From: Schistosoma mansoni
Taxonomy: Eukaryota; Platyhelminthes; Trematoda; Strigeidida; Schistosomatidae
Length of the DNA stretch: 64,000 bases
Reading direction: 5' to 3'
Assembly: GCF_000237925.1 (NCBI RefSeq)
Contig: NW_017385987.1
Location: 1,116,001 to 1,180,000, forward strand
The position numbers were made by a program, and so were the translations under genes. Below the pieces are notes generated by a model. That model made no database searches, was not told the DNA's origin, and worked only from the letters and a program-made list of their open reading frames with translations. This document shows, piece after piece, positions 13,186-25,274 of this stretch. Within the stretch, counting starts at the first letter, position 1. Each line of letters begins with the position of its first letter.

Positions 13186-13409
13186 NNNNNNNNNNNNNNN
13201 NNNNNNNNNNNNNNNNNNNNNNNNNNNNNNNNNNNNNNNNNNNNNNNNNNNNNNNNNNNNNNNNNNNNNNNNNNNNNNNNNNNNNNNNNNNNNNNNNNNN
13301 NNNNNNNNNNNNNNNNNNNNNNNNNNNNNNNNNNNNNNNNNNNNNNNNNNNNNNNNNNNNNNNNNNNNNNNNNNNNNNNNNNNNNNNNNNNNNNNNNNNN
13401 NNNNNNNNN
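13186..13409. other. Assembly gap (224 N)
   Basis: Undetermined bases. The right edge opens directly into a family B remnant, so a retroposon probably caused the gap. Confidence 0.99.
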
Positions 13410-13550
13410 AATTCATGAGTCGACTTAAGCTAGATTACCATAGAAAACGTGGGAGCACTAGACGGTTTTCCATGATAATCTAGCTTTAATCGACTCGTGA
13501 ATTCAACCATTAAGTTACTGCAATCTATACAAAACTCCCCTTCTGAAAAG
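13410..13550. mobile_element. Family B fold-back remnant
   Basis: The first ~40 nt (ATTCATGAGTCGACTTAAGC..) are nearly the reverse complement of about 13470-13508, with a short spacer carrying only the GGAGCACTAGACGG end of the hammerhead region. The 3' end CCCCTTCTGA is present near 13540. It is a mini-hairpin form of the element; the left part may be lost in the gap. Confidence 0.65.
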
Positions 13551-13848
13551 AAATTTTCCACTTGTCTAGAAGTTACTATAAACAAATCATCAAAACAATA
13601 TTATTATATGTGAAAATTATATTTGAAATAATCTCAGTGATTGAAATTTCAATAATTCCAACGTTTCGTTCAGCTAACTTGTCTGGACTTCTTCAGGGTA
13701 ATAATCCCTGGTGAGTTCTCTATACTCGGCGCCCAATTTTTGTCAAACTATTCCTTCTAATCTTGACGAATATTCGTCTAAATCATTTTCCAATAGAATT
13801 AAAACAATATTATGTTCATTGAAAAATTATCTAAATAAACAAACATGT

Positions 13849-14136
13849 AATTTTATTAGTTGAGATCATGAATCACTTGAAGCTAGACCACCATCGAAAA
13901 CCTGGAAGCACTGGACGGCCGTTTCGCTCTATTGTGGGACTCCTTAGCAGTGCTAATCCGCGATCCGGCCTCGCGAGATTCGAACCCAGGACCTATCAGT
14001 TTCGCGCGCGAGCGCTTAACCACTAGACCACTGAGCCGGCCACAGTGCTTCCAGGTTTTCAATGGTGGTCTAGCTTCAAGTGATTCATGATCCCAACTAT
14101 TAAAATTACCATAATATCCACAAAACCCCTTCTGAT
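13849..14136. mobile_element. Family B fold-back SINE with 15-bp TSD
   Basis: Perfect 15-bp direct repeats (AATAAACAAACATGT at 13834-13848 and 14137-14151) bound the element. The left two thirds is a minus-strand copy (3' block, hammerhead region, tRNA-like head ending GAGCCGGC). The right third is the plus-strand 3' block running to CCCCTTCTGAT. The minus hammerhead reads CTAAGGA with a damaged stem II, so it is probably inactive. The long TSD shows target-primed reverse transcription rather than a cut-and-paste transposase. Confidence 0.9.
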
Positions 14137-14151
14137 AATAAACAAACATGT

Positions 14152-15844
14152 CTTAGTATGGTATGAAATTATAGAGTTGCGTTATTCTTTTCATAAATAA
14201 AAATGAAAAAGCCCTATTCATTTTACTTTGATCACTTTTATCCTACAAAACATGTAAATTAATGTCAATTTATTGATATATCTGAATTGTTCAATGAGAA
14301 ATTCAATTATCATTTGTAAATTCTAATTATCTTTCCATACCTTCAATACGGATCATTTTTCTGAAATTATTTACGACAAACATGATGTACACATTACATT
14401 ACTTGGAAGGTAAATTAACTTTGAACAGTTTATATAAAGTTTATTCACACATTAAGTGTAAAAAAAAATCATAATTTTGAATTAGAATCATAGTAATAAT
14501 ATTTAAAGACTCATTAATCAAACTGACAATTTCGCTAATTTCCTGATTAGATAGAATACAAATTATGAATAGTAAGATATCTAGGTAGAGATCTACATGA
14601 AATTGTAATTATATAGGTGTTTTTGTCATGGTGACATTTTCTAGTAGGTATGATTAGTTTAATAAAAAATCGACATAATCATGAAACAATATAATAATAA
14701 TATCAAAGATCCTAGTAAATAAACTACAGTCGAGTTCGATTGAATGATTAGTCCTGTTAAAGAAGTGTTAATAGATGATTAAATATGAAATGATTGAATA
14801 AAAGGATACTTAGGAAATTAACTATGAATATCATGTTTTGTTCAATATATATATTTTAATAAAATCTACTAAGAATGATAAATGATCTTCAACAGTATTG
14901 AAGATTACCAGTATTTCTGTTTTTGTCTAGACAGTATTAGAATTCTTACCGTATACAGAGTTTATTTAAACTCTAAGTATAACAGTCTATAATTGCATGT
15001 AAAGATACCTACTGAAAATTGCTTCGATGTATATGCGTTGATAAGTCTTTTTCTCCAAAAAATTTTATATAATTTAAAATAAATTAAAAATAAATTAAAA
15101 AAGATAAAAAGATTTGAAATCAAACTTTTACTGAAAATTACAATTCAATAGTGAAATACTCACTCATTAAATGAACTGAAATAACTGGAACTGCTGGATA
15201 TAACATACGTAGTTAACATTGAAAACGTTTCGGATAACATAACCCTTATAAATATCCGTAATCTGGAGACTGGCTGAAAATTAGGAAGTACTGAACAGCT
15301 ATTTATCTCAGTGTAAGACTTTTCAGCCAAATGAAAAATATTCACAAAGCTGACTGACTTAATAATAATATGTGTGTTTAGTAGAGAGAAGCTTTGAGAT
15401 GGGTTTTCAGAAGTTCTAATTCTTTAAAATGTTATTATAACATTAAATACAAACAGTAGCTTCAAGTGTAGATAAAAACCATTTAACTATTAGTGATTCG
15501 ATATTAAACGAACTAGCGGAACTTTTTGGAGGCATGATAATTGATGGAGTTCAATATTGTCAAGGAGGCATGTATCGACTATGATACTAATTATTACATC
15601 GTGTTCTAACATGAATTAGGGAAGTTGAAAATATCGAGAATTGAATTTATACTCAGTAATCTAAAAGTATAATGTCTTTCATGATACTTAACGTATTTGG
15701 ATTCTATCCTGTATAAGATCGTATCTCTAAGGAAACCTTAAAGTCACGAAAATACGACAATAGATATTTCGAATCTTTTTTTAATTTTCATTTATTCAGC
15801 AAGTTGATATTAGTTAATGATTATAAATAAAACATTAATGGAAA
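14152..15844. other. AT-rich intergenic DNA
   Basis: A strongly eroded minus-strand family B scrap may lie at about 15260-15345. Otherwise nothing is recognised. Confidence 0.45.
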
Positions 15845-16098
15845 ATTGTAAGCAAAGATGGATAGTGGGTAGCAGTGGAATCCAGGAGGCGCATTTCCTC
15901 CTATTTGGGACTCGTGAGCTGGATGTACGCGCGTCCTGGATTCCACTGCTACCCACTATCCATCTTTGCTTACAATGCTTGTGAAATAAGGTTATATCGA
16001 GGCAATACGCACAGTATGCACATATGCCAATAAGAGACTGACCAGTTGCAGTCCTAAACATCAATGGGAAGATTCAAACAAGTAATACTAAGTGAATT
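15845..16098. mobile_element. Family A (Sm-alpha-like) fold-back with 43-bp perfect inverted repeat
   Basis: Positions 15845-15887 and 15934-15976 are perfect reverse complements (43 bp). The 46-nt spacer is a reversed, mutated hammerhead core. The right arm continues into the Sm-alpha-associated 3' block (..ATCGAGGCAATACGCAC.., ..GCAGTCCTAAACATC..) and ends near AATACTAAGTGAAT. A transcript would form a long hairpin with the former ribozyme core as its loop. The core reads CTCACGA and GGAAA, so cleavage is unlikely. Confidence 0.8.
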
Positions 16099-17879
16099 AA
16101 TTGAACAGTTTATATAAACCACTCCATTCTACTATTATTCATTTCTAAGTATACAAATTTTAAGTGTACAACAATCTAACAAGTACTACTTTGACTACCA
16201 TCATAAAATTGTTTGTATTATGTATAGTTATGTTGATATGAGAAGAAAAAAAGAAATAGAAAAAGATCCAATAATGTATGAAGTATGGTACTCTTGAAAA
16301 TTAAAATAGTTTTGCAAGAGATTAATTAAAAATTCAACCCAGATGTTCATTTTATTTATTTATTTATTTATTTATCTATTTCTATCAGCATCTTTACTCT
16401 TTTCCCCTTTTTTCGTCATCGGTATTTTAATTGTTAAGGCACAAATTACCTGAATTATCATCTTACCTTCTGTCCTGGTTATTTATTATTATTATTATTA
16501 CTATTTTGTTTATTTATTTATTTATCGTTAGATATTGTAATGTGTGATTTTTGTTTTCTTATTTTTTTTAAGTATCTATAAGAGCACTTGTAATAATGTT
16601 TCATTGAACAGGTTTGATTACTTATTTTCGAAATAAACTATAAATGTTTACTTAGGTAAATATCAATGAAAAAAGATAACAGAAAACATTAGGTCATATG
16701 TTAACTTGTTCTTAATTTTTAAAAAAAAACATTAGTTGAAGGGAAAGACAAGTGATGTAATCAAAACATATTATTATTATCGTTATTATTAATTTCGAAA
16801 ATAGCATCCTGTATTAATCTGATCAATTAGATAAATATTTAAAAAAATGGGGGAATTATAAAGAACAGTTCAATATCATTCGAGTACTGCTAACTAGTTT
16901 GTATTCATAGTCGAGTAAGTAATTAGGCTTACAACTTATAATCTTCGTTTCAAATAGAGTAAACTTTGTACCATTCAATCATATTCAAGGGATAGATTTT
17001 TTTAATTTGAGCAAATACATTGACTATTTAGATAACATCAGAAGAATTTTCATCTTTACAACTTTTAGTAAAATAATAATAACTACAACTGCTTCTCTAA
17101 TAACCAACATGGTAGTACTTTTAGTCAAACAACGGTAATTGATTTTCAAACTAGTTAATTCACACAAGACTGTTTGTTGAGCTCTGGGTTGATTTTGGTT
17201 TAGTCAACAATTTATCGATTAGTTCAAGTTTTTTTTTAGTCAAAATTGTATTCACTGACAAATTCAACTGAATATGAACTCTTAGTGATGCAACATCGAT
17301 AAATTAACCTCATTCCATAAATATGTGAAAAGGTTACTAGGATTTTAGATCATTCTAGTCAGTCAAGTGAAGCTGACAGATAGCTGTGAGGTTGTCCAAC
17401 AATACATAACATCTACAACAAAAATCTTTATGATGATGAACTTGAAAATAGTTATGAATCTGTCTGTAATATTTTATGGTCAATCAGTTCTACTTTTTAG
17501 ATTAGAATTGGATAGAAAAAATACCCAACTGGGTTGTAATATTATTATACTCATTTCAAACTAGATTTCTTCAATAACAATTCCCTGAATTTAAAAAAAC
17601 ATTTTGCTTGTGAAAAAGGGATTTTCTATTGCGTTCTTTGAAGTTTATTGTAATAGTATTTTTCGTCAATAATTTTGAGTTATTTACATGTTGAATTTAT
17701 CCAATTCATTTATTCCAGATAATTTTCAACAGAATGAATATATCGTAGGAATCCACACAGGTCGTACATATACCAACAATAACTGGTTAAAACATTAAAT
17801 CCTAGATATCAACAAATGAATGGCTTAAATTCACACCAATAATGCTACAAACCTTCTTTCAGTCAAAATAAGTTAGTAC
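16099..17879. other. AT-rich intergenic DNA with TTTA/ATT repeats
   Basis: Low-complexity runs of TTTA lie at about 16348-16375, with ATT-type runs near 16485-16505. No gene is recognised. Confidence 0.5.
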
Positions 17880-17945
17880 TAAATAGGACTAAATAGGACG
17901 CTTATTTCAAGTGTCCCAGTTTCCACTACTAGCAACTAACTGCAT
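17880..17945 (+). mobile_element. Family A hammerhead-region scrap
   Basis: The stretch AAATAGGACG followed by a TTTCCACTACTAGCAACT block matches the stem II 3' strand and post-cleavage stem I strand of Sm-alpha. It is highly degenerate. Confidence 0.4.
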
Positions 17946-19682
17946 TTTACAAATAATAATTAGTATTGAATAGACGGAAGCAAACGAAAAAGAAATCTGG
18001 ACCAATTCTGGTTGTTTGTGTCCCAGTAATTAGATAGGTAAATCAAATTGTAGAATTTACGATTACTTGTGATAGTTTGGTATACAAATGTGAGTATATA
18101 ATAGTATTGATCATTACTTTATGGGTAAGATAATAATTAGCTAATGTATATATCAGCAGTTCAAACAATCCAATCATTAGTTAATTATAAACTATTGAGG
18201 CTTCAGATGATGATGTTACCATTTAGTTAAATAAGGTTTCAGTGGTTCATCGCCTTCAAATGAAATTCATTAAATGTTATGATCATCATTTAAAAGTGTT
18301 GACAAGAATCCGTTCTTTCTGGAGAATTGATGGACTTTACAGACCACAGTTTCTTGACATAACGTTGGTCATTAGTTTTATGTAAGATTCTGGGTCAAAT
18401 TATGTATCATTGAGAATTTCTCAACTATGGTTAAATGACCATACACTACACCTTGTTTTTTATGAATATCTACTGATGGTTAGTACATAATGAAATTATC
18501 TTAAGATGAATAATTGATCCACAAATAACTTCATTCAACGACTGCTAATGTAATTTACACTGTGTAGAAGTATTAAGATGACGATTTTTATAATAGTTTC
18601 ACTTTAAAAAATACAGTCATTGGAAGTATTAACTTTTAGCGTTTAGTAAAACAAAGACCGATTGTCTATTTTTACAGGTATTGATAAAATATTTTCACTT
18701 TCAAATGTATAATTTTGTCGTATTTTATATAAAATCTTTAAACGATTACTATCAGTCAACTAAAATGTTGTACGATCACAAAGCAGCACACTTATTCATA
18801 CTTTTAAAAAATGAAGTCATTAAAGAAATTAAGTAGTAGACTGTTGGGTGGTACTATAATTTATGGACGACCTTTGAGCTACACCTTAGTGACCTTGGGA
18901 ATGCCCGCCTACTACCTAGGACTACATGAGGGTTGTAAAACAGTGCGAGAAATTAGAATTATGATTTACAGCTGATGGTTAGGGTTACGAATTAAGTTTG
19001 GAATTTTCATCACGAACTGACACCAGCTAAAATGCCAAAACACTATTCAGCCAAATGGATGACGAGTTTCGCACCGAAATCCAAGACCTGTTATTTGTAA
19101 ATCTGACTGGTTCGTCTATAAATTTTAGTCTCGCTAATTGTTGTTGAGTCCAGCCAAACATTTGCTTGACAATATCAACACAATGCTAACTACATGCAAG
19201 CACTTAATTTTACTGTGTACTTTTTTAAAATTTCCAGGAGATTTACCGCCTACATAATAAACTTTAAATGGATTAATATGGGAAAAAGCAAACCAACCAC
19301 CGTTTTTATGTGAGAAGTGCACATTCATAAGAATATATGAAAACTGTCACCAATTTTCTACACACTATATCCACTGTAAATGAGTCACTCAGGTACTAAA
19401 ATTATGAATACTGTTGTATATAAATTCACGGAAGTACTGAAGTCATAATTGATTGTGTTAGAACAGTATTTATTTTTATTTACACATCAAATTAATTTCC
19501 ATAATTATTTATTTTGTTTAAATAACCAGCTACTGAACCATCCCGGTTGATCAGTTTATTTTCGTAATTATAACCGATAAATATACCGACTATATGGTCA
19601 ACAGAGATCAGAAAGGTCAAGCTGATCAAATACTAGGAAATTCATCAGGTTGTGTTGAAATAAATGAATAAGTAATATTAAT
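17946..19682. other. AT-rich intergenic DNA
   Basis: The segment at about 18840-19130 is less AT-rich than its surroundings and may be an old repeat, but it has no second copy in this window. No gene is recognised. Confidence 0.4.
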
Positions 19683-19990
19683 AGTAATTTTCATGAGTCG
19701 ATCTAGGCTAGATCACCATTAAAATCCTGGAAGTACTGGATTGCCGTTTCGTCCCTGTATGGGACTCCACGATCCCGCACTCAGGACTCGAACCCAAAAC
19801 CTTCCGTCACGCGCACTAAAACTTAACTTGAAGACCAATGAGCCGACATCCAACAGTATTAATGTCTATCTTCAATTGATCCATAAGCTTGCACAACCCT
19901 TCATCCATTGTGTTGAGGTGGATAACTGTCTCACACCTGACACAGTTTGGACTCCACTGGTCACTACTTCTCACTATAACCAATAAAATC
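19683..19990 (-). mobile_element. Family B SINE, hammerhead-deletion subfamily
   Basis: Minus-strand copy with the 3' block, stem II, B box (reversed, near 19785-19795), tRNA-like head and long 5' region. The ribozyme's stem I strand and most of the CTGANGA box are missing: the sequence goes directly from GGGATCGTGG to AGTCCC (minus strand, near 19765-19780). The copy at 27115 has the same junction, so this is an inherited subfamily deletion and not private decay. Confidence 0.8.
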
Positions 19991-21015
19991 GCTTGAAATT
20001 TCCATCTAATAGGTTTCAAAGGTAAATAACTCGTTACATATTTTAGTATGAAATTCATAGTGAAACGGTTGTGTTAATGATTACATGACTTAACTTTTAA
20101 ACACTAGATATCAAATTTAAACGTCGATCCATTTATTTCGTTTAGGACTGGCTCATAAAGTATGGCTCAAACCTATATTTACTAAATAGTCAATATTTAA
20201 ACCGACACTTAATTCTAACGTTCATTCATCTGAATATGCCTTCTTTTCAAATAAAAATCATTCACTGTAAATTTGATTTGATAGACGGTTTTCAAATGTT
20301 CTAATGATAATAAGTCGATTAATATAAAAAAGAGATTATTAATTTCGCCCACATGTTTTTAAAAAAAAAAAATTGAAAAATTTAGCCATAGAAATGAAAA
20401 CACAATTCAAAAAAGAACATTTAGAATTTATTATCTAATAAAGGATTGACTTTATAATATTTTTCTAGTTAAATGACCAATAAAGAAAATCATATCTATT
20501 CATTGCTATTGATTGAGATCGTTGATTTCAGTATACTTTATAATCTTTTCTCAAATAAGTCATTTTTAACAGTCATAATAACTGTCAGTATAGGGTTAAA
20601 GCCCGTATTGAACAATATAGATATTGTGATTAGTTTTCAAATTTAGTTTCTGTGATGAATTTGATTTATTCTGTAATCAATAGCCATACATTGTTCTATC
20701 TATTTAATCAAAGAATGTTTCTTCAACTAAAAATATATACAAAATCATTGTTCTTTGTTTAAACTTAACAACATATAATTATTACTGTGAACTGATTTAT
20801 AATGACAGTAGTTGTACATTTATTTTTAATTATTATGGAAATGTACTTTTTATTGTAAAACTTCAATGTAGATGTTAACAGATATCCAAGGGCTTTCCAT
20901 GATTATTTATTATGTAATTATAGATTATGAGTATTAAACATGTGTCTAAAAGTGATATGTACGTATTTTGTATTTGATTTTTTAATTATTATTTAACCTA
21001 GAAACAAGTTCACTC
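19991..21015. other. AT-rich intergenic DNA
   Basis: Nothing is recognised. Confidence 0.5.
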
Positions 21016-21422
21016 ATTGTAAGCAAAGATGGATATTGGCGAGCAGTGGAATCTAGGACGAGCGTTTTGTCCTATTTGGGACTTGTCAGCTGGATTTACC
21101 TGCATCTCAGAGTTGATGTTCACTCTAGGACTAGAACCCAGTACCTTTCGCTTCAAACACTATCGCGTTATCCACTTAGCTACTGAGTCCTGATAGCCAC
21201 CTTCTTGTGCAATGGGGTGAAGTTATATTCACCTGGTGTTGTATAGGACGAAATGCAAGTCCTCGATTCCACTGCTAACTACTATCCATCTTTGCTTATA
21301 AAGCTTGTGACTTCAGGCAATATCGAGGCAGTCCGCACAGGATGCACATATACCAATAAGAGACTGATCAATTGCAGTCCTAAATAACAATGGGAAAATA
21401 TAAGTATACAACACTAAGTGAA
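21016..21422. mobile_element. Family A composite: two opposed Sm-alpha-like parts
   Basis: The left part (21016-21235) is a minus-strand Sm-alpha copy: stem I, reversed hammerhead, and tRNA-like head with reversed B box at about 21127-21137 and A box near 21175-21185. The right part (about 21241-21422) reads plus: AGGACGAAATGC, a TTCCACTGC stem I block, then the ATCGAGGCA..GCAGTCCTAAATAAC 3' block. The minus core reads CTGACAA and AAAA, so it is inactive. It shows the same head-to-head layout as 15845-16098. Confidence 0.75.
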
Positions 21423-22884
21423 CTATGCTAATTAAGCTGTAAAAGATAAGTGAAATCTGTGGAATACTGATATAATAGTGTATTGTCAAAGTAATATAAA
21501 TTACTAATTTCTCATTCTATTTCTTTTGTTTTTCTAAATGTTTAATTATGAAGTTGTTGTTTTGTTTTGTTTTCTACTATTAATTTGAAAGGAATAAATT
21601 CTTTTACTAAATAATAAATATATCTATTTGTTATTATATAGAGTTAATACTTGTATACATTATTTCATTTCTATTTATTTGTATATCAAACAATCAATTA
21701 TAAGAAATTGTTCTCCTCCCTACTACTTATATACTACTAATAATTTTATCATTAAAAATTACCATTATCTCTATTCATTAATGATAATATAGGAAATTAG
21801 ATGTTCATCAGAATAAATATCACATTAATTAGGACTTAAAGTATACAGACAAATAAAATATATGGTAATGTACACAAGGTTGAATGATTTTCAAATGTGA
21901 TGATACTATTAAATTTTATATGAATTTATTTTTTCTGCAATTAAATACAGAAAAAAGGAATAAATTAATCATTACACTAATGCAATGTAGTCATGTTGAA
22001 TTTCATTCTTACTCTTTTTTTAATGGAGATAGGACCAATCTTTATTTTAATGGATGTCTTCACATCTCCACACACACACACACAGAGTAGTATGATTCAA
22101 AGTCATTGTGATTTATACACTGATATTGTGTATATCATTTAGTTTGTGACTAATAACAAACGATATCATGATCAGATTCTAATGGTTTTTGAAGAAAAAT
22201 ATGACAAGATTGAATCATAAAAAGTGTAGGTCAGGTATGACTATTGTTCGATAAAATGAATGTGTTACTGTGTTTTTTTCCTCACAGCATGTTAGTATTT
22301 CAGGTTAGTTTTGTCAGATAAACAAGATTGACTTAATTTTAAAAAAGAAGCCTAACATGAGATTTATTCATTTAGTTCTTTCACTAAAGTGTTGACGAAC
22401 TGATTTAGTGGTATACTGTTTCTTGGTTAATGTGTGAACATAATTACTAATCGCCTGCTTGAAGATGAATTCTCAAAATCCCAGGTAAATGTTATAAGTG
22501 GAGGAAATCGCTATTTCACAACGACGTTGAATAATGGTCAGGATAAATCATTAAGTAATGAATGTAATTGAGCGGCTAGAAGTACCTGATTTTGATTAAA
22601 AAATACATTTTTTGGGTGCTTGTCCTTGAGAAGTTCTAAACCAGGATTAACCAGTTAACTAGTCTTCTCTGATTGCCGATAACCCTCCAAATAATATGAG
22701 ATAAGAATGAAAACTATTTGTGTACTGGCTTCACCTCCACAAACTACTTAGGTCACAAGGTGACTGAATTCTAATCCAGTTATTCACTTATTACCACACT
22801 ACTGTAGACAATACTATTAACTAATCATTCTATAATTTGTTTAACCTAAGATTAACTTAATCAGTTTTTAAATAATACTGTTTC
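21423..22884. other. AT-rich intergenic DNA
   Basis: A short CA repeat lies at about 22068-22084. No gene is recognised. Confidence 0.5.
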
Positions 22885-23401
22885 TATGCCCCCAAATGTC
22901 CTGGTTCGACCGAGAGTGGAGAGGGCCCACCCTCTCTCTTGAAATGCTCTCACACGGCCACGTGTCTATAGTCTCTGTCAGGGAAGTCTTACTCACTGCC
23001 TTCTTGTGGCAGGGGTGCTGTTTACGAAATTGAAAGGACGAAACGTGGATGTCCGGCATTTTAACCGGTTCGGTCGACACGGAAAGTCCATCTAGGGAAG
23101 TTGGAAAACCCTGATTCCAAACAAATGGTGCACATGGGATCCAGTATCCTGAAGGAACAAATGGTGGTCACCGGCTACCATGGGATTGCATCTCCTTACG
23201 ATGCTCCACAGCCTTGTGGACTAGACCTTTAGGTCAATGGCTCGAAGTATGTCCCCCTAAGGAAACCACCTGCTTCGGTCTGGGCACCTGGGCAGTATCA
23301 TAGCTTCCACACGATTAAATGAAATGACAATTTTCCATGTGGCGTATATATATCTGGTGCTCCCTTTTACCAATATTGATGTATTCAAATAAATAAATAA
23401 A
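22885..23401 (+). mobile_element. Unclassified retroelement (family C), longest copy
   Basis: A GC-richer block ends in TTCAAATAAATAAATAAA. Its last ~320 bp recur at 49660-49883 and, with an internal deletion, at 58879-59023; shared landmarks are ACCGGCTACCATGG, CACCTGCTTCGGT and GGCGCATATATATCTGG. The upstream ~195 bp (22885-23080) are not seen elsewhere in the window and may belong to the same element. The TAAA-type tail suggests a non-LTR retrotransposon 3' end or its SINE. No protein motif is recognisable. Confidence 0.65.
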
Positions 23402-23951
23402 TTCTGATGAGGTCATATAAAACTCATTATTCTTGATAGATCTTTAAAGAAATGTAAGTTATTTAATTCAATGTTCTACTAAGTAAAATGATAAACCATT
23501 CATACTACATTATTTTATTTGATTAAAGATAATATTTAAAACTTTAATAAACAATATTTATTTTTGCGGGTGTTTATCTTATATCAAATCTAACAATTAA
23601 ATATAATGTTAAATAAACACGTGTAATAATATAATGTTCAATAGATTCTATGATATTTCAATGTTATCAAATATTCTGTCTTTTGTAAGATGAGTACATG
23701 AGTATTGATAATTCACTTTATAATGTTGTCTTCTATTCTTTTAACAAGTTGAAAAATTTTAAAAAATATCTTCCCTCTTTTCCACCCACATCTAATTGTA
23801 TCGGAATATAGTTGGTTCCATAATCATTTCTTCATTGGTGCTGGATTGAAATAATTATTATCTCAAAACTTCATGTAACTTGTATTGTGAAAATGAACTT
23901 GATTGTTATTTTCAATTTTACTAACTTCTTCCAATTAAACAATAAATAAGC
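23402..23951. other. AT-rich intergenic DNA
   Basis: Nothing is recognised. Confidence 0.5.
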
Positions 23952-23964
23952 GTACAAGTGAATT

Positions 23965-24281
23965 CTATCAGCAACAAGCTACTGTGGGAGACAACAAACC
24001 AGGTTTTAGTGGAGGAAGAAATCAGGAAGAAGCACTGGAAGTGGATAGGACACACATTGAGGAAATCACCCAACTGCGTCACAAGACAAGCCCTCACATG
24101 GAATCCTGAAGGTCAAAGGAGAAGAGGAAGAACAAAGAACACATTACGCCGTGAAATGGAGACAAACATGAGAAGAATGAACAAAAACTGGTTAGAACTA
24201 GAAAGGAAGACCCAGGACAGAGTGGGTTGTAGAATGCTGGTCGGCGGCCTATGCTCCATTTGCGGTAACAGGCGTAAGTAA
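23965..24281 (+). pseudogene. 3' end of SR3/Perere-3-like LINE with TSD
   Basis: The 317-bp 5'-truncated insertion is flanked by GTACAAGTGAATT (23952-23964) and GTACAATTGAATT (24282-24294). An open frame encodes the LINE C-terminus: LLWETTNQ, then [38 protein letters not shown], and a Cys/Gly-rich end. These match what I know of the C-terminal region of schistosome RTE-like polymerases. The 3' tail is GTAAGTAAGTA. The frame is open from the truncation to the stop, so this copy is comparatively young. It has no RT domain and no promoter, so it cannot act alone. Confidence 0.85.
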
Positions 24282-24489
24282 GTACAATTGAATTAAGTTT
24301 AGTTATATTTTCGATTGTTTCAATGATAAATCAGTTTTCCATACCATTGAAAATTCAAAGATACTGGTTATATGTGTTGCATCCTAGTATGTAACTCTCA
24401 ATTAGTATGTACTTACAATCTTATTCTGGATTAAGCACAATATCTTTAAGTTTTACACTATGGAGTTATAGAGATTGATAAATTTCATT

Positions 24490-24605
24490 GAGATCACAAA
24501 CCGATCTAAGTTAAATAATCATTAAAAAACTGGAAGTATTAGATAGACACTTCGTCTTAGTATGCGACTCTTCAGAAGTTTGCATCCACGATCATGATTG
24601 TCAAA
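24490..24605 (-). mobile_element. Family B SINE fragment
   Basis: Degenerate minus-strand 3' half (AAAAAACTGGAAGTATTAG, GACTCTTCAGAAGTTTGCATCC) containing an eroded hammerhead; the tRNA-like head is absent. Confidence 0.6.
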
Positions 24606-24932
24606 TTTTCCTCATCCTAAACATTATTTATCTATTAGATTGTATTTACATGTCAATTTTTTACTTACATATTATTATTGCTTTGCATCGAATACTTCAT
24701 GACGTTAGATTTAGCACATTTTAAAAGATTTCGTCTAATATCTGATTCCACTTGTTCTTGCAATAGAGTTTAGAAGTTACTAATAATTCACTTTCACATA
24801 AAAGAAGTTATCAATTACTGAAGTACATATCAACAAAGTAATAAAGTGATACACTTACAATTCAGTGGTCATCACATTAGAAATAACCAAAAACTCCAAG
24901 TATCACTGATTTACTAAACATATTCAGTAAAA

Positions 24933-25260
24933 TTACATATATTTGAAATTATGAGTTAATTGAAGCTAGACCACCATTGAAAACCTAGAAGCACTGGACG
25001 ACCGTTTCGTCCTATTGTGGGACTCCTTACCAGTTGGATGCCGGCTCAGTGGTCTGTCGGTCAAGTGCTCTGGCGTGAGACTGGTAGGTCTTGGGTTCGA
25101 ATCTAACGAGGCGGGATCGTGGATGCGCACTGCTGAGGAGTCCCACAATAGAACAAAACGGCCGTCCAGTGCTTCCAGGCTTTCAATGGTGGTCTAGCTC
25201 CAATTGACTCATGATTTCAAGTATGTATAAAAATTACTTCAAATCTCCACAGAAAACCCC
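24933..25260. mobile_element. Family B fold-back SINE with TSD
   Basis: Flanked by CATATTCAGTAAAA (24919-24932) and CATATTCAATAAAA (25261-25274). The left ~95 bp is a minus-strand 3' half ending inside the hammerhead. The rest is a plus-strand copy with tRNA-like head (CTCAGTGGTCT, GGTTCGAATC), hammerhead and 3' block to CCCC. The plus core has CTGAGGA but AAAA in place of GAAA, losing G12, so it is likely inactive. The two outer ends are inverted repeats of ~90 bp. Confidence 0.88.
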
Positions 25261-25274
25261 CATATTCAATAAAA

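Noticed and set aside
18840-19130. Less AT-rich block that might be a repeat or exon
   Set aside because: No protein-like frame, splice pattern or second copy was seen.
23000-23070. GGACGAAACG-like hammerhead half in the family C region
   Set aside because: GAAAC and a GTC are present, but no CTGANGA box occurs at the right distance and stem II cannot be drawn.
25015-25197. Small Ser/Arg-rich open frames recurring at several loci (25015, 24966, 54892, 13883)
   Set aside because: All lie within family B SINEs; they recur because the SINE recurs and are not genes.
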